Positions 8,522-16,790 are shown, numbered from the stretch's first letter. The stretch is 46,009 nt of DNA from Methanobrevibacter olleyae (GCF_900114585.1 NZ_FOTL01000015.1:1-46009); one strand, 5' to 3'. The notes: a model not told the origin generated them from the sequence alone. Translations and numbers: made by a program.

Positions 8522-9520
8522 ATGAGTTTATTTGAAAGTTATGAAAGAAGAATAGATCAAATCAATCCAGTTTTAGAGAAATATGGTATAAAAGACCTTG
8601 AAGAAGCTAAAGCTATTTGTAATGAAAAAGGATTCAATCCTTATGATATTGTAAAAAGTGTTCAGCCAATTTCTTTTGAAAATGCTTCTTGGGCATATAC
8701 TCTTGGTGCAGCTATTGCAATTAAAAAAGACTGTAGGAAAGCAAGTGATGCTGCAGGTGCAATTGGTGAAGCATTACAAGCATTTTGTATTCCTGGAAGT
8801 GTAGCAGATGATAGAAAAGTAGGTTTAGGGCATGGCAACCTTGCTTCTATGCTTTTAAGTGATGAAACTAAATGTTTTGCATTTTTGGCAGGCCATGAAA
8901 GTTTTGCTGCAGCAGAAGGTGCAATTGGTATTGCAAATTCTGCAAATAAAGTAAGGGCTGAACCATTAAGGGTTATTTTAAATGGTTTAGGTAAAGATGC
9001 AGCACTTATTATTTCAAGAATCAATGGTTTTACTTATGTTCAAACTGAATTTGACTACTTTACAGGTGAAGTTAAAGTACTTAGGGAAAAGGCATACTCT
9101 GATGGTGAAAGAGCAAAGGTGAGATGCTATGGTGCTGATGATGTAAGGGAAGGTGTAGCTATTATGCACTTAGAGGGTGTTGATGTATCAATCACTGGTA
9201 ACTCAACTAACCCTACAAGATTCCAACATCCAGTAGCTGGAACTTATAAAAAGGAATGTATTGAACAAGGTAAAAAATACTTCTCAGTTGCTTCTGGTGG
9301 AGGAACTGGAAGAACTCTACATCCGGATAATATGGCAGCAGGTCCTGCTTCTTATGGTATGACTGATACTATGGGTAGAATGCATTCTGATGCTCAATTT
9401 GCTGGCTCTTCATCTGTACCAGCTCATGTAGAAATGATGGGATTAATTGGTATGGGTAATAATCCTATGGTAGGTGCAACAGTTGCTGTATCAGTTGCTG
9501 TAGAAGAATCTTTAAAATAG
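8522..9520 (+). CDS. GGGtGRT-family protein, function unknown
   Basis: A 332-residue soluble protein carrying the family's name-giving motif GGGTGRT at residues 259-265, followed by LHPDNMAAGPASYGMTDTMG. The sequence is rich in Gly/Ala and in conserved short blocks (SWAYTLGAAIAIKK, GLGHGNLASML, AGHESFAAAEGAIG), suggesting a nucleotide- or cofactor-binding enzyme, though no known catalytic motif is recognisable. It is co-transcribed with the NifU-like scaffold, 7 bp apart. Pfam recognises this group only by motif. Start ATG 8522 follows AAGGAATAGTGATATT. A strong terminator hairpin overlaps its stop codon. Confidence 0.82.
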   Translation: MSLFESYERRIDQINPVLEKYGIKDLEEAKAICNEKGFNPYDIVKSVQPISFENASWAYTLGAAIAIKKDCRKASDAAGAIGEALQAFCIPGSVADDRKVGLGHGNLASMLLSDETKCFAFLAGHESFAAAEGAIGIANSANKVRAEPLRVILNGLGKDAALIISRINGFTYVQTEFDYFTGEVKVLREKAYSDGERAKVRCYGADDVREGVAIMHLEGVDVSITGNSTNPTRFQHPVAGTYKKECIEQGKKYFSVASGGGTGRTLHPDNMAAGPASYGMTDTMGRMHSDAQFAGSSSVPAHVEMMGLIGMGNNPMVGATVAVSVAVEESLK

Positions 9521-9552
9521 ATTTAATTTATTAAATCTATTCTTTTTTTATT
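9516..9552 (+). terminator. hairpin terminator overlapping the GGGtGRT stop codon
   Basis: A 12-bp perfect inverted repeat (9516-9527 and 9530-9541, centred on TT) includes the TAG stop and is followed by a T-rich tract. It is the clearest intrinsic-terminator-like element in the window and closes the scaffold-GGGtGRT operon. Confidence 0.7.
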
Positions 9553-9696
9553 TTAATAGCTTTTATTTCTTTTATCTTTTCTTTTTTTAATTTTTTTAGT
9601 TTATTTTAAGAGCTTTCTTTTTTATTTTTTTTTAATTTTTTTAGTTCATTTTAATAGCTTTCTTCTTTTATTTTTCTCTAGAGCTGTTTAGATATA
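9553..9696. repeat. imperfect tandem repeat in T-rich spacer
   Basis: Units of the form TTTTAATTTTTTTAGTT(C/T)ATTTTAA.AGCTTTCTT recur about twice between 9575 and 9675. There is no coding potential. Confidence 0.5.
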
Positions 9697-9751
9697 TTTA
9701 TATAGTTCCAAACAAAACATATATATGACTACTTATTTTGAAATTTATATA
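9697..9751 (+). promoter_or_regulatory. TATA boxes before the alpha/beta hydrolase gene
   Basis: TTTATATA occurs at 9697-9704 and again at 9744-9751, 86 and 39 bases before the start codon. The first leaves room for a short leader, while the second would put transcription start almost at the ATG. Short flanking TTCCA and TGGAA strings form an imperfect inverted pair around the interval. Which box is used cannot be told from sequence. Confidence 0.45.
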
Positions 9752-9782
9752 TATGGAATAGTTAGATTAATAAGGTGTTAAT

Positions 9783-10757
9783 ATGGAAAAAGAAAACTTA
9801 ATTTTAACTGAAGAATGGGATAAAGTTTTTCCTAAAAATGATGATGTAGAACAATGTAAAGTAACTTTTGTAAATAGATATGGAATCACTTTAGCTGCAG
9901 ATTTATACAAACCAAAAGGTACAGAAGGTAAATTGCCTGCAATAGCTATTAGTGGTCCTTTTGGTGCAGTTAAAGAACAAGTTTCAGGTTTATATGCTCA
10001 AGAAATGGCTTCAAGAGGATTTTTAACAATTGCATTTGACCCTTCATTTACAGGGGAAAGTGGAGGACAACCTCATTTTATGGCATCACCTGATATTAAT
10101 ACAGAGGATTTCCAAGCTGCAGTGGACTTTTTAGCAACTAATGAAGATGTTGATGCAGATAGGATTGGTATTCTTGGTGTATGTGGTTGGGGAGGAATGG
10201 CTTTAAATGCTGCAAGTATTGATACAAGAATTAAAGCAACTGTAACCTCAACAATGTATAATATGACAAGACAAATTGCAAAAGGATACTTCGATGAAGC
10301 AGATAATGCAGATGCAAGACATGAAATGAAAGTTGCATTAAACAATCAAAGAACTGAAGACTATAAAAATGGAGAATATGCAAGAATGGGTGGAGTGGTA
10401 AAAGAACTTAGTGATGATTTACCTCAGTTTGCTGTGGATTATCATAATTTCTATATTGGAGAATTGGGTTATCATCCACGTTCTCCAGGTTCTACTGATG
10501 GCTGGAATGCAACTGGATGTATTTCATTTATTTCACAACCTATAATTGCTTATAGTGATGAAATAAGATCTGCAGTTTTAATGATTCATGGTGAAAATGC
10601 TCATTCAAGATACTTCTCAGAAGATGAATTTGCTAAATTAACTGGTGATAATAAGGAATTAATGATTATTCCAGATGCAGTTCACACAGATTTATATTAT
10701 AAAATGGATGTAATTCCATTTGATAAAATCGAAGAGTTTTATAATAAATATTTATAA
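9783..10757 (+). CDS. Alpha/beta-hydrolase-fold protein with atypical nucleophile elbow
   Basis: A 324-residue protein of the YcjY/dienelactone-hydrolase-like group. The N-terminal YGITLAADLYKP and the FDPSFTGESGGQP segment fit the fold; D141-V-D-A-D-R-I-G precedes the nucleophile elbow. In homologues this elbow reads GxCxSGG with Ser as nucleophile; here it is GVCGWGG, with Trp136 in the Ser position and Cys134 two residues before. A catalytic-triad-type His301 (DAVHTD) and an acidic residue in MIHGENAHS remain. It may be a Cys enzyme, a different reaction or a non-hydrolytic member. It stands alone after a long AT-rich spacer with its own promoter. The substrate is unknown. Confidence 0.82.
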   Translation: MEKENLILTEEWDKVFPKNDDVEQCKVTFVNRYGITLAADLYKPKGTEGKLPAIAISGPFGAVKEQVSGLYAQEMASRGFLTIAFDPSFTGESGGQPHFMASPDINTEDFQAAVDFLATNEDVDADRIGILGVCGWGGMALNAASIDTRIKATVTSTMYNMTRQIAKGYFDEADNADARHEMKVALNNQRTEDYKNGEYARMGGVVKELSDDLPQFAVDYHNFYIGELGYHPRSPGSTDGWNATGCISFISQPIIAYSDEIRSAVLMIHGENAHSRYFSEDEFAKLTGDNKELMIIPDAVHTDLYYKMDVIPFDKIEEFYNKYL

Positions 10758-10965
10758 GTAAAGATTAATTCCTTTATTTATCTTTTTTAATTTATTTTTT
10801 TATTTTTTAATTTGTTTTTAAGATTTTAATTTTTATTATTTTCTAATTTTTTAGGCTGATTTTTCTTAAAGCTTTTTTATTTTTTCTAATTTTTTAAGCT
10901 TTTTTTTTAATTAATTTTTAACTGATTAATAAAAATTTATTAATTTGTTTTAATAAAATAAATTT

Positions 10966-11220
10966 ATGGGAATATTTTCATTTTTTAAAAAAGACAAAGT
11001 TGAAGAAGATATAGCAGAATCTCATGAAGAGTCTCATATTGAGATTAATAGTGATAATTGTCAAGCTTGCCAGAGATGTGTTTCAGTTTGTCCTAATAAT
11101 AGTTTTCTTATTGTTGATGGTAAATCATCTCTTAAAGAAGATTACATTTGTAGAGATTGTAAGGTCTGTATTGCAGCTTGTCCAAATGAATGTATAAATT
11201 TTGTTAATTTTAAAATATAA
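10966..11220 (+). CDS. 2[4Fe-4S] ferredoxin
   Basis: An 84-residue protein. A ~25-residue charged N-terminal tail precedes two classic cluster motifs: C32-x2-C35-x2-C38-x3-C42-P and C62-x2-C65-x2-C68-x3-C72-P. It is an electron carrier for low-potential anaerobic metabolism. No ribosome site precedes the ATG (only AATAAATTT), so the message may be leaderless or weakly translated. The long T-rich spacer before it (10758-10965) holds imperfect TTTTTTAATTTTTTAAGC-type repeats. Its position between an uncharacterised hydrolase and a HypE-like protein does not identify the partner enzyme. Confidence 0.9.
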   Translation: MGIFSFFKKDKVEEDIAESHEESHIEINSDNCQACQRCVSVCPNNSFLIVDGKSSLKEDYICRDCKVCIAACPNECINFVNFKI

Positions 11221-11315
11221 TTCAAATTTATTAATTCTTTAAATTATTATTTTTTTAAAAAATTTAAAAATTAATTTTTCAAATTTAAATATTTATTTTC
11301 TAAAATGGTGTAATA

Positions 11316-12689
11316 ATGGATATAGAAGGTTTTGTAAGAGGAAGACTCAGTAAGGGGTATGACGAAGAAGAACTTAAGCCAATCCTTGCAGCTAGGATAA
11401 AGGAATTTAAGGATATTTCAGATGAACATTCACTATTAATGGCAGAAAGTGTTATTGATGAGGTTAAAACAACACTTGAACTTAGTAATACTGAAGATAG
11501 ATTTTTAAAAGAGATAATTACTGTACCAAAAGCTAATGTAGCTATGGGTAAAATGGGTGTAGGCTCTCGTGGTGCAGGTGACTTTTTTGTCCATCGTAAA
11601 ATTGCAGAGATTGTAGCAAGTACTAATACACAATCTGTAGTTGACCCTAATGCTCAAGATGATGGTGGAGTAGTAAGAGTCTCAGCTCCTGGAGATGATG
11701 TTTATGTAACTACTGCAGTTGATGGCATTCACTCTCGCCTTAGTGAATATCCTTTTTTAGGGGGGTTCCATGTAACTCGTGCTACCTTAAGAGATGTTTG
11801 TGTAATGGGGGCAGATCCTGTAGCTATTTTAAGTGATTTGCACCTTGCAGATGATGGTGATATTGGCAAATTATTCGATTTTACAGCAGGTGTATGTGCA
11901 GTATCTGAACTTATTGATGTTCCTCTTGTAGCAGGTAGTACATTACGTGTAGGTGGGGATATGGTACTTGGTGATAGATTGGTAAGTGCTGTAGGAAGTG
12001 TAGGTGTTTCACAGTATCCTCCAACTGCAAGAAAAGGAGCAACTGAAGGAGATATTATTTTAATGACTGAAGGTGCTGGTGGTGGAACCATTACTACAAC
12101 TGCACTTTATAATGGTTACTTCGATATTGTATGGGATACAATGAATATTAGTTTTGTAAAAGCTTCTAAAGCTTTATTTGATGCAGACCTTGTTAAAGAT
12201 ATTCATGCAATGACTGATGTAACTAATGGAGGGCTTCGTGGAGATGCTCATGAAATTTCTGAAACCACTGGTGTAGGATTAGAATTCTATCATGATAAAA
12301 TTAAATCTACTGTTGCACCTAATGTATTAAATATGTTAGATGATTTGGATATTGATCCATTGGGAGTATCTACAGATTCATTAATGCTTGTTGTACCTCC
12401 AGAGATTTCAGAAGATGTTAAAAAAGTAATTTCAGATGTTGGAGTATATATTACAGAAATTGGTAAAGTGGATAATGAAGGAAGTCCAAGACTTATTAAA
12501 GAAGATGGTGAGGTAGAAACTTTGGTACCTCTCTTTAGAGAAGCTGCATATACTAAAATAAAGAAATTAGTTGGAGAAACAACACCTGAAGACTTTGAAA
12601 CCATGAAAGACAAAGTTCAAAAAGCAGCTAATAGGTCCATTAAGAAAAAAGAGAAAGTAATTGATTATATTTTAACTAATAATAAGTAA
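11316..12689 (+). CDS. AIR synthase-related (PurM/HypE superfamily) protein
   Basis: A 457-residue protein. Residues ~1-75 form an extra N-terminal region and ~75-440 the PurM/HypE ATP-binding fold, with DDVYVTTAVDGIHSRL, ADPVAILSDLHLADDG, GSTLRVGGD and the glycine-rich TEGAGGGTITTTAL. Superfamily members use ATP to activate an amide, formyl or carbamoyl group. It is not HypE itself: HypE ends in a catalytic C-terminal Cys, whereas this protein ends in a Lys-rich tail (DYILTNNK). It also differs from the ~330-residue methanogenesis marker 2. The start follows ATGGTGTAATA. The substrate is unknown. Confidence 0.8.
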   Translation: MDIEGFVRGRLSKGYDEEELKPILAARIKEFKDISDEHSLLMAESVIDEVKTTLELSNTEDRFLKEIITVPKANVAMGKMGVGSRGAGDFFVHRKIAEIVASTNTQSVVDPNAQDDGGVVRVSAPGDDVYVTTAVDGIHSRLSEYPFLGGFHVTRATLRDVCVMGADPVAILSDLHLADDGDIGKLFDFTAGVCAVSELIDVPLVAGSTLRVGGDMVLGDRLVSAVGSVGVSQYPPTARKGATEGDIILMTEGAGGGTITTTALYNGYFDIVWDTMNISFVKASKALFDADLVKDIHAMTDVTNGGLRGDAHEISETTGVGLEFYHDKIKSTVAPNVLNMLDDLDIDPLGVSTDSLMLVVPPEISEDVKKVISDVGVYITEIGKVDNEGSPRLIKEDGEVETLVPLFREAAYTKIKKLVGETTPEDFETMKDKVQKAANRSIKKKEKVIDYILTNNK

Positions 12690-12775
12690 TCATAATTTAA
12701 TTAATTTTTAATTATTTATTTAATTTTTTAGTAATAATTATAGTTTAATTAATTTTTAATTATTTATTCAATTCT
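12685..12775. repeat. 45/48-bp tandem duplication after the AIR synthase-related gene
   Basis: AGTAAT followed by TTTAATTAATTTTTAATTATTTATT occurs at 12685 and again at 12730, with a 3-bp indel between the copies. The first copy includes the gene's TAA stop. Confidence 0.6.
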
Positions 12776-12798
12776 TTATTAATTCAAAAGGTGAGGAT

Positions 12799-13212
12799 AT
12801 GACATTAGAAGGTGCAGAAAGAATAGATGAGTTTATGAATGAAGCGAAAGTGTTTTTCTTAGCAACTGTTGATGGAGACAAACCAAAAAACAGGCCTCTT
12901 GGCTTTCACTTACTTAAAGATGGCAAACTTTACTTTGCTGTAGGAAACTTTAAAGATGTTTATAAACAAATGGAAGCAAATCCTTATGTTGAAATTGTAG
13001 CTCTTGTAGAAACAGATTTCCTTAGATATTATGGAAAAGCAGTCTTTGAAGAAACATATGACTTTGCAGATGCTATAGTTGAAGGCAATGATTTCTTAAA
13101 AGGAATTTATAATGATGAAACTGGTTATAAATTAGCTATTTTTCACTTAGAAGAAGCTACTGCTGAAATACGTGATATAACTGGTAAAATCAATGAATCT
13201 TATAATTTTTAA
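12799..13212 (+). CDS. Pyridoxamine 5'-phosphate oxidase-fold flavin-binding protein
   Basis: A 137-residue single-domain split-barrel protein. The N-terminal FLATVDGDKPKNRPLGFHLL followed by GKLYFAVGNFKDVYKQ is the usual FMN- or F420-binding strand pattern of small PNPOx-like proteins. Such proteins in methanogens bind flavin or deazaflavin and reduce small molecules or sense redox state. It is not the vitamin B6 enzyme, which is longer. The start is supported by AAAGGTGAGGAT. No partner gene is evident. Confidence 0.8.
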   Translation: MTLEGAERIDEFMNEAKVFFLATVDGDKPKNRPLGFHLLKDGKLYFAVGNFKDVYKQMEANPYVEIVALVETDFLRYYGKAVFEETYDFADAIVEGNDFLKGIYNDETGYKLAIFHLEEATAEIRDITGKINESYNF

Positions 13213-13403
13213 TTAAATTTTTTCTTATATTTTTTATTTTTTATTATTTAAAAATAAGATCATTAAATAGTTTTTATTTTTATCTATTTTTTAATTTTAT
13301 TGTCTATTTTTTTTTATATTGTTATAATTTTTATTCTTTAAGTTAATTAACTTAAATTTATTTTTTTTAAACTTAAGATTCTTTCTCTTTTTAATAAGAT
13401 TTA
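13213..13403. other. AT-rich spacer
   Basis: T-rich DNA with no open frame of note. The hairpin TTAAGTTAATTAACTTAA near 13338-13355 is a perfect palindrome (9 bp per arm) and could terminate the upstream gene or be chance. Confidence 0.35.
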
Positions 13404-13459
13404 TTTATATTAAAGTTTATAGTATTATTATATAATAATATAATGGCGTTATATTATTA
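13404..13459 (+). promoter_or_regulatory. promoter with perfect 11-bp inverted repeat before the 594-residue unknown gene
   Basis: TTTATATT at 13404-13411 is a TATA-box candidate. About 22 bp downstream lies TAATAATATAA (13433-13443), TGGCG, TTATATTATTA (13449-13459): perfect 11-bp arms with a 5-nt GC-rich centre, spanning the predicted start of transcription. This is a typical place for a repressor operator. It could alternatively form a 5' hairpin in the message. Confidence 0.55.
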
Positions 13460-13528
13460 CTTTTATGATTTTTAAGTTTTTTTTATTAATGATTTATTGA
13501 TTAGAATTTAATTCAAAAGGTGACACAT

Positions 13529-15313
13529 ATGGAAAAAGAAATTATTGCAGCAATGATGGCTTCTACATTAGATATGGATAATATGTCTAGTGACAGATTA
13601 GAAGCTTTAACAAAAGGACATGGTATGTTAAATCTTGCAGCTATTTGTTCTGCAAACTCAATTGCAAATGATGTCTTAAGAGGAAACAATATAATGCTAA
13701 CTGATGAAAATGTTGGTAGACTTCCTATTGATGATATCTTAAGAAAAGCAATTGAAGCAGCAGAAGAATGTGGTGCAGATGCAGCAAATGCAGCATTATT
13801 AAGTGCTGCATTATGTTATTTTGCAGGAACTAATGCACAAGCAGGTGTTCCAGCAGGAAACAGGAAATTGGGAGCTATGGCAAGAATGATTGCAGGTGTA
13901 GATCGCTGTGGTGTACTTGCTATTCCTACTCCAAAAGCAAATAATAGAATCTCAGGATATGCTGCTGTAAGAGCAGTTTATGATGAAATATTTAATAATA
14001 ATTTAACCCCTATTGAAGGAGCTATTCTTCCATTGGGCGTTGGAGGAGGTCCGTTATATGGACACAATGCATTAGGGGAGGATATAGGTTTTTCAGAACT
14101 TGCTCGTAAAGGAGCATATGCAGGTACAAAAGGAATGTTAACTGCATATTCAAATGTAGGTATGCCTCCAAGTCCAATAATTGCTGCTATTTTTGGTGTA
14201 GCAGCTATTTTAGAAATTGTTCACCCAGATTCTGAAGTTTCAGAGGAATATGGTGAATTCTTCGTAGCTAACAGCGCATATGTAGCAGGTTTAGGTGCTT
14301 GTGAAGCAGCAGGATTACCTGAAAAATTACATATTAGAGGAACTGGAGAAGAATATGACACAGCTACAGTTGTAGGTGACTTTGGAGTAATTATGAAAGA
14401 TATTGGTGGTCCGAGTGTAGTTGGTATGATTGCATTTGAAGAAATGCTTTCTGCATTTGAAGAATCATTAGATATTGGTGCAGGTTTTTCTGGAGGTCCA
14501 TTACAACCACCTTTAGGTCATATGACCGCAGATGCAATACTTGCACTTAAAGTTTTACTTGCAAACAATGGGGATGTTGATAAAGCCGCTGAAGCTATTA
14601 ATGATGTAAAATCTAATTTCTATCTTGAACCAACAATAGCTAAAATAGCTACTAATACTATTGCTCGTAAATCTGAACAAGTTAGAAGAGGACCAGTTAC
14701 AAAAGCTATGATATTAGCAACTGAAGGTGCATTAAGTGCTGAAACTCTTAGAATTGCTGAATTTGCATATGAAAAACTTAATGAAGGTATGGCTCTTAAG
14801 GAAATTACTAAAGCACTTGATGATGAAAAACTTAATAATGTTCAAGCTGCAGCTTCTGGATTGTTTAGTGGAATGATGGGAAAAGATATTCAAATTAATA
14901 TTACTAATTATTCTGGAAGATCACGTAGGAAAGAAAATCTATTCTTAGATAATTATGCTGGTTTTGATACTCGTGCAGATGTAGAACTTACCATTGATGG
15001 TGAAAAAATAGTATTTGAAGAATTAGCTAATAAAATATTGCCTGATGCAATCTTAAATAAAAAATCTGAAATTTTAGAAGCTGTACCTCTTGCAGCAGTT
15101 CCTATCACTGAATTACAATTATGTGGGCATACTATTATTAATGTAATTGTTCCTGCAGCAGTTGCAGCTGCAGTAGGGTATGCTGATGGGGATTCTAAAG
15201 CTATTGCAAAAGAAGCAGTTCGTGGAGCTTATGTAAGTTCTTCTATTCCTGGAGGAATGGAAAGAGCTCAAGATGTTGCAAAACGTGCAGCTACTATAAT
15301 GAAAGATTTATAG
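13529..15313 (+). CDS. Conserved-looking protein of unknown function, 594 residues
   Basis: A large soluble protein, Ala/Gly-rich, without membrane segments or a signal peptide. I do not recognise the family. Notable blocks: AGTNAQAGVPAGNRKLGA (about residues 101-118), IPTPKANNRISGYAA, LPLGVGGGPLYGHNALGED, NVGMPPSPIIAAIFG, GAGFSGGPLQPPLGHM and a C-terminal SIPGGMERAQDVAKRAAT. The density of Gly-Pro loops with Asn/His/Asp suggests an enzyme with a buried ligand site. A remote resemblance to the serine-dehydratase-alpha/UPF0597 style of glycine-asparagine loop is possible but not demonstrable by eye. I prefer ATG 13529 to the in-frame GTG at 13520, because AAAGGTGA at 13516-13523 is spaced correctly for the ATG. 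Confidence 0.75.
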   Translation: MEKEIIAAMMASTLDMDNMSSDRLEALTKGHGMLNLAAICSANSIANDVLRGNNIMLTDENVGRLPIDDILRKAIEAAEECGADAANAALLSAALCYFAGTNAQAGVPAGNRKLGAMARMIAGVDRCGVLAIPTPKANNRISGYAAVRAVYDEIFNNNLTPIEGAILPLGVGGGPLYGHNALGEDIGFSELARKGAYAGTKGMLTAYSNVGMPPSPIIAAIFGVAAILEIVHPDSEVSEEYGEFFVANSAYVAGLGACEAAGLPEKLHIRGTGEEYDTATVVGDFGVIMKDIGGPSVVGMIAFEEMLSAFEESLDIGAGFSGGPLQPPLGHMTADAILALKVLLANNGDVDKAAEAINDVKSNFYLEPTIAKIATNTIARKSEQVRRGPVTKAMILATEGALSAETLRIAEFAYEKLNEGMALKEITKALDDEKLNNVQAAASGLFSGMMGKDIQINITNYSGRSRRKENLFLDNYAGFDTRADVELTIDGEKIVFEELANKILPDAILNKKSEILEAVPLAAVPITELQLCGHTIINVIVPAAVAAAVGYADGDSKAIAKEAVRGAYVSSSIPGGMERAQDVAKRAATIMKDL

Positions 15314-15443
15314 TGAAAAATTTAAAAAAACTTAAAAATAAATAAGTTTAAATTATTTAAATTATTTAAATTACTTAAATTATTAAATTAATTAAATAAT
15401 TTCTCTTATTTTTTTATTTTTTCATCATTTTTAGGTGGAAATC

Positions 15444-15944
15444 ATGTTAATAATGACTACAATTGATGATTTACCTCCTGAAGGTATTCCTTATATTACA
15501 GATAAAATAATTGATGTTGGAGCTAAAAATGTTCATATAATTAATGCCCTTACTAAAAAAGGACGAATGGAATATATTGTACTTGTTGATTTTGAGGAAA
15601 AATATTTTGATGATATTTCAAATCTTTTAGCTTTAGAATTTGGCACAATAGGTATGAAAATCTTTAAGCATGAACATAAAAAGTTTCCATATGAATTAAT
15701 TGAGAAAAAGGTTTTAATCAATATTAATAATTCTTCTTTAGAATCCATTGTTAAAATTAAGTATTTATTTAGTGATGATGAGAAGTTAATTTCATTAAAA
15801 GCAGAATATGAAGATTTAAAACTTTTAGCAAAAAAATTAAATCAAAAAGGTTTTGATATTTCATTTTCTAAGTTAAAAACTATTATTGAGGCAAAAGCTT
15901 ATATAACACCAATTGATTCTAAATCAATTCTAATTAGTTTGTAA
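15444..15944 (+). CDS. LarC C-terminal-domain (DUF111-type) protein
   Basis: A 166-residue protein matching only the C-terminal half of LarC, the nickel-inserting cyclometallase that finishes the nickel-pincer nucleotide cofactor. The pattern TTIDDLPPEGIPYITDKIIDVGAKNVH, LTKKGR, LALEFGTIGMKIFKHEHKK and LKAEYEDLKLLAKK follows the family's DDxxPE..P, KKGRP, TTTIG and KPEYED blocks, with several positions degraded (for example the usual R-P after KKG). No N-terminal LarC gene is adjacent; it could be encoded elsewhere or joined by frameshifting as in bacterial larC1/larC2. ATG 15444 is preferred over GTG 15435 because AGGTGG precedes it. A nickel role fits a methanogen, but is inference. Confidence 0.72.
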   Translation: MLIMTTIDDLPPEGIPYITDKIIDVGAKNVHIINALTKKGRMEYIVLVDFEEKYFDDISNLLALEFGTIGMKIFKHEHKKFPYELIEKKVLININNSSLESIVKIKYLFSDDEKLISLKAEYEDLKLLAKKLNQKGFDISFSKLKTIIEAKAYITPIDSKSILISL

Positions 15945-16185
15945 TTTTTTAATTATTATATTTTTAACTATTTTTATTTTCTATTTTCTATTTTTCCTAT
16001 TTTAATTAATTTTCTAATCTTATTTTATTTTTATAATTTAAGTTAATTTTTTATTTTAATTATTATTTTTCAGTTTAATTAAATATTTCAATATTAAATC
16101 AATATTAAACTTATTTCAATGCTTTAAAAAGTTTTTTATATGATAAAATTAAATATAAATTTAAAAACATTGTTTATGTGGGCTT

Positions 16186-16650
16186 ATGATTAATTTAATT
16201 AAAGATAATAAGGGATTTGTATCACTAATAGATGCATTACTTTCTATTTTTATCTTATTTATGGTTTTAATAGCTTTTAATATGATGAGTGATATTGAAA
16301 TTCCTTCATTATCTAAGGAAAATGATGATTTTAAAACAGGTCAAGACATTATGGAAATAATATCATCTAAAGTTGATGGCAGAGATTATTCTATCTTAGA
16401 GAGAATAACTTATATTTTGTCTTCAAATAATAATTCAATAGCCTCAAAAAGAGAGGTCAAAGATTTATTAGATGATTTTTTCAGCCTTTATTTGGATGAT
16501 AATGAAAATAATCATCGTTATGCTTTTGTAGAAACTAATCAATTAAATGGTGATGTTTTATCTTCAAATGGAGATTATAGTAGTGCAGATAGAGTAAATG
16601 TAGCTATTAGAAACTATGGGAATTATTCCTATAAATTATACTTATTTTGA
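16186..16650 (+). CDS. Small membrane-anchored protein with pilin-like N-terminus
   Basis: A 154-residue protein with a short basic N-terminus (INLIKDNKG), then the hydrophobic helix FVSLIDALLSIFILFMVLIAF and a polar, outward domain of ~120 residues. The KGF-VSLID-hydrophobic arrangement resembles a class III/type IV prepilin cleavage region (cleavage after Gly, acidic residue near +6), although the acidic residue is one position off the bacterial GFTLIE pattern. It may be a minor pilin-like protein or simply a membrane-anchored surface protein. No pilus ATPase or platform gene is adjacent. Confidence 0.55.
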   Translation: MINLIKDNKGFVSLIDALLSIFILFMVLIAFNMMSDIEIPSLSKENDDFKTGQDIMEIISSKVDGRDYSILERITYILSSNNNSIASKREVKDLLDDFFSLYLDDNENNHRYAFVETNQLNGDVLSSNGDYSSADRVNVAIRNYGNYSYKLYLF

Positions 16651-16716
16651 AAATTAATTCTTTATTTAACTTAATTAAATTTTATTTAATCATCCTTTAT
16701 TTCTTTATAGCTAAGA

Positions 16717-16724
16717 TTTATATA
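16717..16724 (+). promoter_or_regulatory. TATA box candidate for the tRNA-Arg gene
   Basis: TTTATATA at 16717-16724, about 130 bases before the mature tRNA 5' end. The interval contains a tandem repeat, which may have pushed the promoter further away than is usual. Confidence 0.4.
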
Positions 16725-16790
16725 TTTGAATTAACAAATTATAATAAGTTGAAAGATTAAGGTAATCATTTTAAAGTATATTAAGGTATA

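Noticed and set aside
11316-12689. Assignment as HypE or as methanogenesis marker 2
   Set aside because: No C-terminal catalytic Cys as in HypE, and the length and N-terminus differ from marker 2; kept as AIR synthase-related.
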